A stretch of DNA of 64,000 bases from Thermoplasma acidophilum DSM 1728 (GCF_000195915.1 NC_002578.1:62001-126000), one strand, 5' to 3'. Shown: positions 1 through 9,718, counted from the stretch's first letter. The notes: generated by a model not told the origin, from the letters alone. Translations and numbers: made by a program.

Positions 1-45
1 TCCCGCATCAGCTTTCTCAGCGATTATTATCCTGAAACCATCCAA
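1..45 (-). CDS. topA: DNA topoisomerase I (type IA), N-terminal fragment
   Basis: Only the first 15 codons are inside the window, read leftwards from a probable TTG start at 43-45. They encode LDGFRIIIAEKADAG. A hydrophobic strand followed by AEK is how the Toprim domain of type IA topoisomerases (and reverse gyrase) begins, where the Glu is catalytic. The acylphosphatase stop codon lies only 6 bases upstream, so the two genes probably share a transcript. With so few residues the family call is an inference; another Toprim protein cannot be excluded. Confidence 0.5.
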   Translation of the reverse strand, partial: MDGFRIIIAEKADAG

Positions 46-51
46 AACTGA

Positions 52-324
52 CTACCTCTTTATCCTGAAATCGGGGAACTCCATATACGGTATGTCATAC
101 ACATCATACCTTTTCACAACCGCATACGGCATATCGGAAACACAGTAATTTATCAGGCTCATCACATCGCATAGTTCGCCCGAAAAGTAAGCCTCAACCG
201 ATCCGTCGATCCTGTTCATTACCCAGCCTTTCACGTTTAGTTCCAAAGCCTTTGATAGCGTATTTGATCTGAAGTTTATGCCCTGAACCCTGCCATAGAA
301 GAGAACTCTCTTTGTCACCAGCAT
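52..324 (-). CDS. acyP: Acylphosphatase
   Basis: A 90-residue protein that hydrolyses carboxyl-phosphate bonds, for example in acetyl phosphate or 1,3-bisphosphoglycerate. It shows the family signature GRVQGINFR at residues 11-19, giving the catalytic Arg19, and GWVMN at 33-37, giving the catalytic Asn37. Size is normal for the family. The frame stays open upstream, but the start at 324 puts the first beta strand (RVLFYGRVQG) in the expected place, so longer versions are unlikely. It sits just before the topoisomerase gene on the same strand. A metabolic link to topoisomerase is not evident. Confidence 0.9.
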   Translation of the reverse strand: MLVTKRVLFYGRVQGINFRSNTLSKALELNVKGWVMNRIDGSVEAYFSGELCDVMSLINYCVSDMPYAVVKRYDVYDIPYMEFPDFRIKR

Positions 325-456
325 TATAGGACATAATAGATCACCATGACTAATAGTTTTATGGTCTGCGTTATGGAGAGCAAGGAATGCATCCCCGATA
401 TCAATCCACAAGAACAGCCATTCGCTTCTGTGCCTGCTAATGAAAAAATTATTTTG

Positions 457-2094
457 TCACTGATGCACTGACTGCCCACTCTCACGGTCAGCATTAAGAA
501 GCACAATATTGTATCGAAAGACCATGAAAAGGAGGACGATTATACCAATTACCGTGTTGATCAGGAAGAAAAAGTATGCGTTGAGTCGCAGCAGATCCTG
601 CAAAAACAGAGAAAATATATCGGCAGATCCCACGATCAGGCCGGTGAAGGCGAACGTGGTTATGAAGGCGATCTGTCCACCGAATGAATAGAAGTTGACC
701 GTATCAGCGGTATCAGGGATTTTCCGATAGAGCCTGTTCATATTGTAAACCGTCGAGGAGACGAAGTAAAGCATCATGTCCACTATTATGATTATATAGA
801 ACGCAGCGCCCATTAGTGCCTTTACGCTTATGGCCGCAAGCGTCGATATGCTTATCACGGCAAATATGAATGTTGGTGCAGAGATCTTCCACCTTATTAT
901 GCTGTTTCCATCCAGCGGCAGGGCCTTTATGAAGGATATGCCATTCCCTTCTATAACCAGGAACAGTATGGAATAGAAGGACGACGTCACGATAACGAAT
1001 GCCACCATGGCATTGTAGAGTATGATGGGATCTGCCTTAGACGTGGGAGCATACAAAACCTCGGACATTATGGTTGGGAATACAAAGAAAAGGGGCATTA
1101 TCAGCAGTACCAGATTCTGCGACTTTCTGGAAGAGATCTTCAGATCCTTGGAAAAGAATGAAAACGGCCTGCTTCTCACCTCTGCTTTCATCTGGGTTTT
1201 TACCCTTGACTGGTTTCTTGCGGTAGGTTCAAGGAGCCTGTAGAAAGCCTTCCTGTTGACATAAATAAACGCGAAGCTGGCTAAGGCGGTGTATACCATC
1301 GATATTATGAATCCAGTGGCCTGCATGTAAATGCCATGGAAGAAGAATACTGTAGACTGTATGTTGAAAATCGGAATGAAGTAAGAATATGGATAGGGAA
1401 GCCTAGGTATTATACCATTCACAATGTTGGCATTGTACAGTATTATCTCGAATATTGCAAACACAAAGACCAAAAAGACGATTCTGCCAACATTTCTCAG
1501 TATGTTGGTTGATCTTGTCCTCTTCCCGCTTATCCTGCTCCCGAAGGCAACGAATATTGAAGAACCTATTATATAGCCAAGGAGAACGGAAAATATGCTC
1601 CATATAAGGCCTATTACAAGTATGTACGGATCGCCGAGAAGGAAGGCTGCGAGAAATATCGCTGGGAGAACCGCAAACAAAGAGGAACTTCCTGTATATA
1701 TGAACCAGGAAACGGCTATGACATGATCCGGAAAATCCACAGGAAGAATGCGCAGTGGGTCCAGAATGTGGTTTATGTTCACCGATACAAAGAACAAAAG
1801 CGAATTTGATATGTTTATGAAAAGGGAATATACGAAAAGCAGGAGTACCACGCTGGACAGTGTGTATATTCTATGCTCCATGAGGCTAGGTGCAACGAGT
1901 ATCAGCGAGAAAACTATGAAGGAAAACGAAGTTGCGCCATATGAGATGTTCACATACCTCATTATGTAGTTGCCCTTGTTCCTTACCCTGGAGGATCTGG
2001 CCATAAAGGATGCTGAATTTTTAAGTGCGAGGTATCTCTCCTCTATGAGTATTCTCCTGGCAAGGTAAAACAGGGTCTTAGTGTTCAATTTCAT
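457..2094 (-). CDS. ABC-2 type exporter membrane subunit
   Basis: A 545-residue protein with about a dozen hydrophobic segments and short basic loops, starting with a soluble stretch of roughly 45 residues. It lies directly after an ABC ATPase gene on the same strand and overlaps it by 17 bases, so the two are translated from one mRNA and should form one transporter. Organisation and ATPase type point to an export or drug/lipid-efflux system rather than a nutrient importer; there is no binding protein. The substrate cannot be told from sequence. I recognise the fold class from hydrophobicity and context, not from a specific motif. Confidence 0.75.
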   Translation of the reverse strand: MKLNTKTLFYLARRILIEERYLALKNSASFMARSSRVRNKGNYIMRYVNISYGATSFSFIVFSLILVAPSLMEHRIYTLSSVVLLLFVYSLFINISNSLLFFVSVNINHILDPLRILPVDFPDHVIAVSWFIYTGSSSLFAVLPAIFLAAFLLGDPYILVIGLIWSIFSVLLGYIIGSSIFVAFGSRISGKRTRSTNILRNVGRIVFLVFVFAIFEIILYNANIVNGIIPRLPYPYSYFIPIFNIQSTVFFFHGIYMQATGFIISMVYTALASFAFIYVNRKAFYRLLEPTARNQSRVKTQMKAEVRSRPFSFFSKDLKISSRKSQNLVLLIMPLFFVFPTIMSEVLYAPTSKADPIILYNAMVAFVIVTSSFYSILFLVIEGNGISFIKALPLDGNSIIRWKISAPTFIFAVISISTLAAISVKALMGAAFYIIIIVDMMLYFVSSTVYNMNRLYRKIPDTADTVNFYSFGGQIAFITTFAFTGLIVGSADIFSLFLQDLLRLNAYFFFLINTVIGIIVLLFMVFRYNIVLLNADRESGQSVHQ

Positions 2095-2860
2095 CCCTCA
2101 GGTACCTTGCAACCTCCGGTATGTCATCCGCATTCGTGAGCTTCAGAAATATCTCCTCCAGATTCTGGGATGGCGCATTCGCTTCATTTCTGAGATCGGC
2201 AATTGTTCCGTTTGCAACTATATGCCCGTTGTAAAGTATTGCAACATGATCGCAGAGGGATTCTGCGATCTCCAGTATATGCGTTGAGAACACTATTATC
2301 TTACCGTGATCCCTCATATCAGTAAGGATGCTCTTGAAAAGCTTTGCAGAACGTGGATCGAGGCCATTTATGCCTTCATCTACTATGAGTATCTTTGGAT
2401 CGTGGAGTATGGCCGAGATTATGGCAACCTTCTGCCTGTTGCCGAATGAGAGGGATCCTATAAATTCGTTAATATATTCAGCTATACCGAAGGCATCTAT
2501 AAGCGCATCTACCCTTCTCCTGAAGGTACCCTCATCCATCCGCCTTATGGAGGCTATGAAACTGAACAGTTCCGAGGGTGTCATGGATTCATACAGTATT
2601 GGGGTCTCTGGAACATAACCAGATATTTCTTTTATCTTCATCTGATCACGTGTGCTGTCATAACCGCACACGATTGCGCTTCCGGCTGTTTGCTTGAGAA
2701 GGCCGAGTATTATGCGCATAAGGGTGGTCTTTCCAGATCCGTTTGGCCCAAGTATCCCGTATATAGTTCCCTCAGGAATATCCAGTGTAACTCCATCAAG
2801 AGCCAGTTTTTCGCCGTATCTCATGGAGACGTTATCGATCTTGATGGAACAGTTCATCAT
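2078..2860 (-). CDS. ABC transporter ATPase subunit
   Basis: A 260-residue nucleotide-binding subunit of the CcmA/DrrA type. Walker A is GPNGSGKT at residues 38-45. The signature region reads LSFGNRQKV, and Walker B with its following loop is ILIVDEGINGLDP, followed by the H-loop in VFSTHILE. All catalytic motifs are intact. It drives the membrane protein encoded immediately downstream (17-base overlap). Compare the second ABC module of this window at 23509-25258, whose ATPase gene is broken. The start at 2860 gives a normal N-terminus one residue before the first strand. Confidence 0.92.
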   Translation of the reverse strand: MMNCSIKIDNVSMRYGEKLALDGVTLDIPEGTIYGILGPNGSGKTTLMRIILGLLKQTAGSAIVCGYDSTRDQMKIKEISGYVPETPILYESMTPSELFSFIASIRRMDEGTFRRRVDALIDAFGIAEYINEFIGSLSFGNRQKVAIISAILHDPKILIVDEGINGLDPRSAKLFKSILTDMRDHGKIIVFSTHILEIAESLCDHVAILYNGHIVANGTIADLRNEANAPSQNLEEIFLKLTNADDIPEVARYLRDEIEH

Positions 2861-2963
2861 ACATCAACGACAATAGTAATAAAATGACCTTAATAAGTGT
2901 GGAGATGTACCTTACACATTTTCGTATCCAAGTTTGCCAGAATCCTGGATATCCATAGGCATT

Positions 2964-3010
2964 GTGCCGGTTTCTCCTTATGGCTGTCTTCGTTTGGTAC
3001 CATCCGGCAC
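2964..3010. other. Inverted repeat upstream of the ABC exporter operon
   Basis: GTGCCGG at 2964-2970 is repeated as CCGGCAC at 3004-3010, a perfect 7-bp stem with a 33-base loop. An inner ATGG/CCAT pairing is possible. A second dyad, CCATTgtAATGG, lies at 3022-3033. Both are in the 182-base gap between the ABC ATPase start (2860) and the end of the ferritin-VIT1 gene (3043). They could be an operator, a terminator-like hairpin for the iron transporter, or a small structured RNA. No protein-coding frame explains the gap. Confidence 0.35.
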
Positions 3011-3042
3011 TTCAACGCTGCCCATTGTAATGGCCCATGGCA

Positions 3043-4023
3043 TTAGATTATAGATATGTGCAGGAAATAGTGGAAGGAGAAACCGACCATGAATGTTATG
3101 AATGCGGCAAGAAGCGCAAGCAATGATGCCCTTATTGCCATCCTGAAGATCCCAACATTCACAGAAAGCGCAACGATGGCGTTGGTGAACCCCTGAACGA
3201 CAAAAACAAGTACTATGGAAACTGCAAGTGCAATGTACTTGCTCAGAAACACGAACGGGAGTATTGGCACTGCTGCACCTAATATATAGGAAACGCCGAC
3301 GTAAAGCGCAGAAGTCTTTGATTCGCTCTTTATGGAGTTGATGTAGTCCATGTCCACATCCTTTTTTCTGAACAGTATCTTCTTCTCTTCTTCGACGAGC
3401 TTGTATTCGGTCTCAGATTTCTTTGAGAGATACGCACCTATGCTCATGCTTGCAGTACCGCTTATGCCAACAACAAGGCCGCCAAGCGCAATATCGATAT
3501 TGCTCACTATTATTGAGGTCAAGCCGGCTAGAGCAGCTAACACCTCAACAAGGCCATCGCTTATGCCGTATATCATGTCCTTGTTTCTCTCTATGGTGTC
3601 GCTCGATTTCTCCATGGCCTTTTCGAAGATTTCCTCATGCTCTATCTCTTCATCTAGTATCTCCTGCAGCCTGAGTCTGAAATCCTCGTCGAGATCAGGC
3701 CTCTTGAGATATTCGCTATACACTCTCACAGTGTTTATCTCGCCATGTTCAAGCAATCTGGCGGTTAGGAATACGCCGAGAAAATGCCTTAGAAAAACAA
3801 GGAAAAAAACCTTCAGCCTGTTGTACGTGGGCTGCGGGTTTACACCAGCCTTTTCCAGATTTTGCCTCCAGAAGTCTGAATGTTCCTTTTCTATGCCCGA
3901 GAGCCTGGAAAGGTTTTCCCTCAGATAATCATCCTTGATCTTCCTTGAGAGTATGGAGTAGAATGTCATGTCGGTAAGTTCGTCATGATAGAAGTCTGAC
4001 CACTGCTTGACGTCTGCATCCAT
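3043..4023 (-). CDS. Ferritin-like/VIT1 fusion, iron or manganese transporter (MbfA-like)
   Basis: A 326-residue two-part protein. Residues 1 to about 140 form a ferritin/rubrerythrin-like four-helix domain with the metal-binding pattern Glu...GIEKEH early and EEIEHEEIFEKA later. The rest is a VIT1/CCC1 domain with five probable membrane helices, beginning with NKDMIYGISDGLVEVLAAL, the conserved first-helix motif of that family, followed by the glycine-rich second helix. Related proteins (MbfA, plant VIT1) move Fe2+ or Mn2+ across the membrane. The soluble domain probably collects or senses the metal. For an organism living in acidic iron-rich water an export or detoxification role is likely, but that is inference. 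Confidence 0.85.
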   Translation of the reverse strand: MDADVKQWSDFYHDELTDMTFYSILSRKIKDDYLRENLSRLSGIEKEHSDFWRQNLEKAGVNPQPTYNRLKVFFLVFLRHFLGVFLTARLLEHGEINTVRVYSEYLKRPDLDEDFRLRLQEILDEEIEHEEIFEKAMEKSSDTIERNKDMIYGISDGLVEVLAALAGLTSIIVSNIDIALGGLVVGISGTASMSIGAYLSKKSETEYKLVEEEKKILFRKKDVDMDYINSIKSESKTSALYVGVSYILGAAVPILPFVFLSKYIALAVSIVLVFVVQGFTNAIVALSVNVGIFRMAIRASLLALLAAFITFMVGFSFHYFLHISII

Positions 4024-4183
4024 ATCTAATTATCGATATCTACCTTAAATAATTATCGTTTTTTCTAGGTTCGCCATTGATTGCGAATAAGGTCATCCTG
4101 ACATTTTACTGAATACGAAGATCGTATTGCACATACGTTTTTCATTCAATAAAATATATATTATTACTTCTAATATTGTTACT
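4024..4183. promoter_or_regulatory. Divergent promoter region, iron transporter and aminotransferase
   Basis: A 160-base gap between two divergent starts. AAAATATATATT at 4151-4162 lies about 25-30 bases before the ATG at 4184 and is a good TATA box for the aminotransferase, implying a leaderless mRNA. On the other side AATTATCG occurs twice in direct orientation, at 4028-4035 and 4051-4058, across the presumed start region of the ferritin-VIT1 gene. The repeat could be a metal-dependent repressor site, but it does not match a consensus that I can name. Confidence 0.5.
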
Positions 4184-5533
4184 ATGATGCAGGAAGAGCT
4201 CAACGGAATTAAGATAAAAGTAACACCGCCAGGCCCAGAAGCAAAGAAGATAATAGACATGAACGACCGATATCTGGCAAGAAGCACACAGTCGCTGCCC
4301 GTTGTGGGCAAGATCGGCCGTGGCGTATACGTTGAAGATGTTGACGGGAACGTGTATCTGGACTTTTCAAGTGGTATAAGCGTTACAAACCTCGGACATG
4401 TCGATCCATATGTCACCGCAAAGGTTGAAGATCAGCTCCACAAGATGTGGCACTTTCCAGGCACAGATTTCTATACGGAGATGCAGGTTCTTGCAGCTAA
4501 ATCACTAATAGAAGTCACTCCAGGAAAGTTTGAAAAGAGGGTATTCTTCACAAACAGCGGAACCGAAAGCGTGGAAGCGGCCATCAAGGTGGCAAAATCG
4601 TACACCGGGAGAGGAATGTTCATAGGCTTCATCGGCGCCTTCCACGGAAGGACTCAGGGTTCGCTCAGCTTCACCGCTTCCAAGCCAATACACCACAGAG
4701 GTTTCTTCCCGTCCATGCCTGGAGTGGAGCATGTACCTTACCCGAACCCGTACAGGAATCCATTCGGAATAGACGGTTATGAGAATCCAGACGAGCTTGT
4801 GAACAGGGTTATAGATTACATAGAAACATACCTTCTCAAGACATACGTTCCGCCGGAGGATGTTGCCGGCATACTGGCCGAGCCCGTACAGGGTGAGGGT
4901 GGATACATAGTACCACCAATGAACTTCTTCCGCGAATTGCGCAAGCTTGCGGACAGCTACAACATTCCACTGATGATGGATGAGGTTCAGAGCGGTTTCG
5001 GAAGAACTGGAAAGTTCTTTGCCTCTGAGCACTTCGGTGTTGAACCTGACGTTATAACGCTGGCGAAGGCTATAGCATCGGGTATACCCATGGGCGCAGT
5101 GGTTATGCGAAAGGAGATGAACTTTAAGGAAAGCGGCCTCCATTCAAACACGTTCGGCGGAAACCTGATAGCGTCAGCCGCCTGCGTTGCCACCATCGAG
5201 GAGATGAAGAAACTTAATGTTGTTGAAAATTCAGCAAAGCAGGGCGCTTACCTGAGGAAACGCCTTGAGGAGCTACAGTCAAAGTACGATGCGATCGGTG
5301 ATGTGAGAGGTCTCGGCCTAATGCAGGCAATAGACTTTGTCAAGGACAGGAGAACAAAGGAACCGAACAGCAAGCTAAGGAATGCGGTGATAGACAACGC
5401 TTTCAGGCTGGGATTAATACTGCTTTCAACAGGATCCAGCGCTATAAGGATCATCCCGCCGCTGATAATAACGCAGGATCAGATCGATGAGGGCATAGAG
5501 GTGCTTGACAAGGCAATAAAGCAGTCTCTGTGA
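4184..5533 (+). CDS. Class III PLP aminotransferase (4-aminobutyrate/ornithine type)
   Basis: About 449 residues from the ATG at 4184. The frame is open from 4127, but the TATA box at 4151-4162 argues for the later start. Class III hallmarks are visible: the glycine-rich FTNSGTESVEAAIK, the DEVQSGFGRTG loop whose Asp contacts the pyridine nitrogen, and ITLAKAIASG with the Schiff-base Lys. Closest relatives by eye are archaeal GabT-like enzymes, which transfer amino groups from 4-aminobutyrate, ornithine or neutral amino acids; some archaeal members act as racemases. The exact substrate cannot be read off. It ends 2 bases before the convergent nuclease gene. Confidence 0.85.
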   Translation: MMQEELNGIKIKVTPPGPEAKKIIDMNDRYLARSTQSLPVVGKIGRGVYVEDVDGNVYLDFSSGISVTNLGHVDPYVTAKVEDQLHKMWHFPGTDFYTEMQVLAAKSLIEVTPGKFEKRVFFTNSGTESVEAAIKVAKSYTGRGMFIGFIGAFHGRTQGSLSFTASKPIHHRGFFPSMPGVEHVPYPNPYRNPFGIDGYENPDELVNRVIDYIETYLLKTYVPPEDVAGILAEPVQGEGGYIVPPMNFFRELRKLADSYNIPLMMDEVQSGFGRTGKFFASEHFGVEPDVITLAKAIASGIPMGAVVMRKEMNFKESGLHSNTFGGNLIASAACVATIEEMKKLNVVENSAKQGAYLRKRLEELQSKYDAIGDVRGLGLMQAIDFVKDRRTKEPNSKLRNAVIDNAFRLGLILLSTGSSAIRIIPPLIITQDQIDEGIEVLDKAIKQSL

Positions 5534-5535
5534 TA

Positions 5536-6138
5536 TCAAATTATTTTTTTATTTATTATCTCTATGAACGATGATAGAGGAAGCCCATCTTCCCATTTCA
5601 TGATGTAGTTTCCCTCTCTGGTCTTTGCTATTTTCGGTATAAGTTCGTATACCATGCTGAACCTTCCAATCGGTTTTGATTCCACTACAAACAGCTTCCA
5701 GGGATCGCCCTGCACGTTCTTTATCCTATAGGCATAGGTCAGGAATATCCCTGCCTTGGTACACATCTCATTTATCCTGTTGGCCTGCTCCTGTTTCTTT
5801 CCGGATCCCTCGGAAAACATGAGGTACGGCCTAACAGAGGACTTCACCTCTATGACCATGGAAAAATCATGCCTTATGGCTATCACATCTGCACCGAAGG
5901 ACCCGGCGGATCTTGTCACGTAGAACGGAGATTCTATTAGGGACATTATTGCATCTGACTTTTCAGGGATCTTACTGGCATATTTCTTCACAGCCTGTTC
6001 TCTTCCACCCAGTATATCCCTTATCTCGCGTTCATAGGTACTTCCATTCACCATTCCGTATACCAAGTTTGAATTTAAAAGAAGATCATCAGGGAATTGA
6101 AATTTTACAAAGGCGTTTATGCGCATCGAATTTAACAT
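5536..6138 (-). CDS. hjc: Holliday junction resolvase Hjc-like nuclease
   Basis: A 200-residue PD-(D/E)XK nuclease. The catalytic core shows an early Arg/Glu helix (GGREQAVKKYA), then SAGSFGADVIAI with the metal-binding Asp, then MVIEVKSS with the E-x-K pair, and a following helix QEQANRI. The C-terminal part (IPKIAKTREGNYIMKWEDG) resembles the tail of Sulfolobus Hjc as I remember it. Hjc cuts four-way DNA junctions in recombination. The protein is longer than the usual 120-140 residues, with about 55 extra residues in front of the core. ATGs at 6138 and 6126 are both possible starts. Confidence 0.7.
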   Translation of the reverse strand: MLNSMRINAFVKFQFPDDLLLNSNLVYGMVNGSTYEREIRDILGGREQAVKKYASKIPEKSDAIMSLIESPFYVTRSAGSFGADVIAIRHDFSMVIEVKSSVRPYLMFSEGSGKKQEQANRINEMCTKAGIFLTYAYRIKNVQGDPWKLFVVESKPIGRFSMVYELIPKIAKTREGNYIMKWEDGLPLSSFIEIINKKII

Positions 6139-6524
6139 AACCTTTCATGATTATAAGATGTGTCTGAATGTATGCTTTATTGTTAATGCAAATGACAGAA
6201 GGACGATATCTAAAGCCTTATGGACTCTTCAATGTAGTGGTATCATCAGGTTATAACCATAACAAGCAGCAATGATGACCAATAGAATGAATGGAATAAC
6301 ATGAAATCGGATAGATTCCATAATGCAGTAAGCAACCGGTTATTATGATTCTTGGAAACTAGAATCCGCCTCGTTAATATCGTTTTACGTAAGAATTAAA
6401 AAGAAAGCTTCGATCTTTTGTCGTGGGAATATATCAATTGAATAATAAGTGCAAAGTTAAATAATACAAATGTAAGTTGAGAATATAATGCTATATGATA
6501 ATTTTTATGATGAGTACTAATTAA
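6139..6524. other. AT-rich intergenic stretch, nothing recognised
   Basis: 386 bases, richer in A+T than neighbouring genes and with stops in all frames. The only signals I see are a TATA-like CTTATAAT near 6151-6159 on the minus strand for the Hjc gene, and CTATATGATA at 6491-6500, about 27 bases before the ATG at 6525. It marks the left edge of the accessory island that runs to 8584. Confidence 0.5.
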
Positions 6525-7022
6525 ATGTGGATGAAAACGATGTCTATGGACTATGAGAGGAAAATTTTACTTATTGGTTTCTTGAAATATATAGGATTCA
6601 ATCGGAAAAAGATTATGCAAGAAGATATAGATAACCGCATAAAAGTCCAAAAGCTTGTCTACTTTGGAAAGGCCCTTGGTCTGCCGCTGGATTATGATTT
6701 CAACCTGTATCTTTATGGGCCATACTCTTCCGGACTTACAAAGGATTATTTCAACATAAGTGATGAGGAATGGGCAAATGGTAAAATCGATATACCGGCT
6801 AACGTGTCCGATCTTTTAAAACAACTCAAGGGGAGAGATGCGCTATTCTTGGAAATTGCCGCAACACTGCATTCCATAAAGACTGCAAATCCGGATGCAT
6901 CTGAAGATCTCCTTATAAATATCGTGACCGATATTAAATCGGAACGGCTCAATGGAAAGAGTGAGGCTCATAAATATGTTAGAGATACTTTTAACTTCCT
7001 AAAAAAAGTAAAATTACTCTAG
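6525..7022 (+). CDS. Panacea/YwgA-like protein, probable antitoxin
   Basis: A 165-residue soluble, mostly helical protein. The segment RIKVQKLVYFGKALGLPL followed by FNLYLYGPYSSGLTKDYF is the pattern of the Panacea (DUF4065, SocA/YwgA-like) family, where a KLQKLLYY-type helix precedes a YGP turn. Panacea proteins are promiscuous antitoxins that neutralise unrelated toxins. The next gene, 1-10 bases downstream on the same strand, encodes a PIN-domain protein, so this looks like a toxin-antitoxin pair. A TATA box lies at 6491-6500. Three in-frame ATGs (6525, 6531, 6540) are possible starts. Family assignment is by eye. Confidence 0.6.
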   Translation: MWMKTMSMDYERKILLIGFLKYIGFNRKKIMQEDIDNRIKVQKLVYFGKALGLPLDYDFNLYLYGPYSSGLTKDYFNISDEEWANGKIDIPANVSDLLKQLKGRDALFLEIAATLHSIKTANPDASEDLLINIVTDIKSERLNGKSEAHKYVRDTFNFLKKVKLL

Positions 7023-7032
7023 ATTGAACGTT

Positions 7033-7532
7033 ATGCAACATCAGGTGAATACGATAGATGCAAACGCACTCGTAAACTATCTCTCAAGAGATGAAATCGA
7101 CAAAGATCTAAAGAACAAAATAAAAAAATTCTTTATCCGTTCCAACTCTGGCGACATAAAAATCAGAATATTTGTTTATTCACTTGGAGAGGTTTTCAAA
7201 TGGCTCCAGAAGAAAGAAATGGGAATATGAACTTTGATCCTTTTGATAACAGAAAATCGATGATATTGAAAGAACTTCAAGAATTTGTAAATAACGGTTT
7301 AATTTCAGTTTTAAAGATGGATGATATTGCATCAAAGGTTTTCCGTTATTACGAAGAAATTGATGGTCTCGACTCCAGAATACAAATAGGTGACAAGGTT
7401 GCTCTGGCGGCATTTTGCGCTGATAAAGACTCTGTAGCATTCTACACCAATGATAGTAATTCATTAAAGAGCATAAAGATCCAAGAATACATGCACGGTT
7501 TAACTCCATCAAAAGCAATCCGCGAACCTTGA
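7033..7532 (+). pseudogene. PIN-domain (VapC-like) toxin gene with a frameshift
   Basis: Two overlapping frames together make one PIN nuclease. The first (7024 or 7033 to 7230) carries NTIDANALVNYL with the first catalytic Asp and SLGEVFKWL with the conserved Glu. The second (7200-7532) continues with FDPFDNRKSMILKELQEF, then IGDKVALAAFC and AFYTNDSN with the last two acidic residues. The break falls in an A-rich stretch near 7210-7225. Continuing needs a -1 shift, equal to one base lost from an intact gene. All four acidic PIN residues survive, so decay is recent, the sequence has an error, or the ribosome shifts frame; I see no canonical slippery heptamer. Its neighbour is the probable antitoxin. 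Confidence 0.65.
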
Positions 7533-7580
7533 TGTACCTAGCTATTTCAAGTTTCGTCGTTTATTTGTTCCGCAAGTAAG

Positions 7581-7766
7581 TTAAATTATCGTATCCAGAA
7601 CTTCAGCCTGTCCTAATTTCATCATGTTCATTATCTTTGCCCTCATCTGATCCGATATCTCTCGCATCAAGTTCTCTCCATATATGTTCCTCTCTATTTT
7701 AGATACAAGATCTCTTCTCCGATTAACAGCGATGGTCTTTGCTCTATTGTTTAGATTTGGAGTATT
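7581..7766 (-). pseudogene. Possible C-terminal remnant of an unknown helical protein
   Basis: A stop-to-stop frame of 61 codons with no plausible start codon near its beginning. It reads as a charged helical tail that includes NRRRDLVSKIERNIYG and MREISDQMRAKIMNMM. Codon use (AGA, AGG, ATA, AAG, GAG) matches real genes of this genome better than chance frames do. I do not recognise the family. Lying between a broken toxin gene and a decayed zinc-ribbon gene, it is most simply another gene relic. The remaining bases between 7767 and 8145 show only short unconnected frames. Confidence 0.25.
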
Positions 7767-8145
7767 TTATTGCTTTTAGTGTATTTTTAACAAGATTGTG
7801 GACACGCATTGAAGATAGTTTTCCAATTATATTGACATGACGATATCGGCATAAGTCTCGGGATGTCGAATCGGCATGTCCTGATCTGATAGATCATATT
7901 CGATAATGGTTGCCGTTCATATTTAAACGAGCTGAAACAGGGATGAACGCGAATATAACGCACTATGGTAATGGGAAACGCTGAAGTTGTATGAATGCGG
8001 AAAATGTATCGTATTATAGGAACACATAGGCCTATTGAAAAATAGTTTGCGAGATCTTGTTATAGTACCTGATGGGCATTTATACATAGAAAACTGTTAA
8101 TTTGAACCTCAGATTCATGCTTTGTTTCGTCAATAGCTCAATGGA

Positions 8146-8529
8146 TCATGTGCCCGCAGGAAAGTATTGACCATAAAGGAATACTGTTGATATATTTATC
8201 ACTAGACCAATGGTGAATCTCCAACCAGGTACATCTCCTGGATAGTACTGCTCACAGAAGACGTCAACGCTCGAATTATCCTAGAATGCAAAGACGATCC
8301 TGCCGGAAGAATCGCTGAGTCTGAAATCATACTAGAATTCCTGATCGGTGGTCAGTAGTGTGGTGCCATTGAACACAACGTCATCATCGGCGGAACCCGT
8401 GTTTATGGTAAGGACTGATCCGATAATTGTTGTATAGGCATATCGGGCAATTCCAAAAATTTTAGGTATCGGAATACCACAAACGCAATATTTTTCTCCT
8501 AAATTTTTATAAAACTGATAACCTTATAA
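8146..8529 (-). pseudogene. Decayed zinc-ribbon/extracytoplasmic protein gene with two in-frame TAG codons
   Basis: Reading leftwards in one constant frame, the DNA encodes GEKYCVCGIPIPK, resembling the zinc-ribbon start of archaeal membrane proteins but short by a residue in CxxC. A hydrophobic stretch follows, then a polar beta-like segment (SADDDVVFNGTTLL, YDFRLSDSSGRIVFAF) and a tail ending at 8146. Two TAG codons interrupt it at 8332-8334 and 8281-8283, and no start codon is found. Base composition and codon use are those of a gene. The most likely reading is a pseudogene of a zinc-ribbon plus TM plus surface-domain protein. A functional amber-readthrough gene is possible but has no other support here. 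Confidence 0.5.
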
Positions 8530-8539
8530 TGCGGGATGA

Positions 8540-9718
<1,179 letters not shown>

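Noticed and set aside
3350-3928. 192-codon plus-strand frame opposite the ferritin-VIT1 gene
   Set aside because: Low-complexity Ser/Phe/Leu translation, no homology pattern, fully antisense to a gene with clear motifs.
4505-5143. 212-codon minus-strand frame opposite the aminotransferase
   Set aside because: Antisense chance frame; the sense strand has all class III catalytic motifs.
7200-7230. Programmed -1 frameshifting in the PIN gene
   Set aside because: The A-rich site does not form an X-XXY-YYZ slippery heptamer in the right frame and no strong downstream hairpin was seen; kept only as a possibility to test.
8281-8334. Two in-frame TAG codons read as pyrrolysine or selenocysteine-like recoding
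   Set aside because: No tRNA or recoding gene is visible, the frame has no start, and the zinc-ribbon motif is damaged, so decay is simpler.
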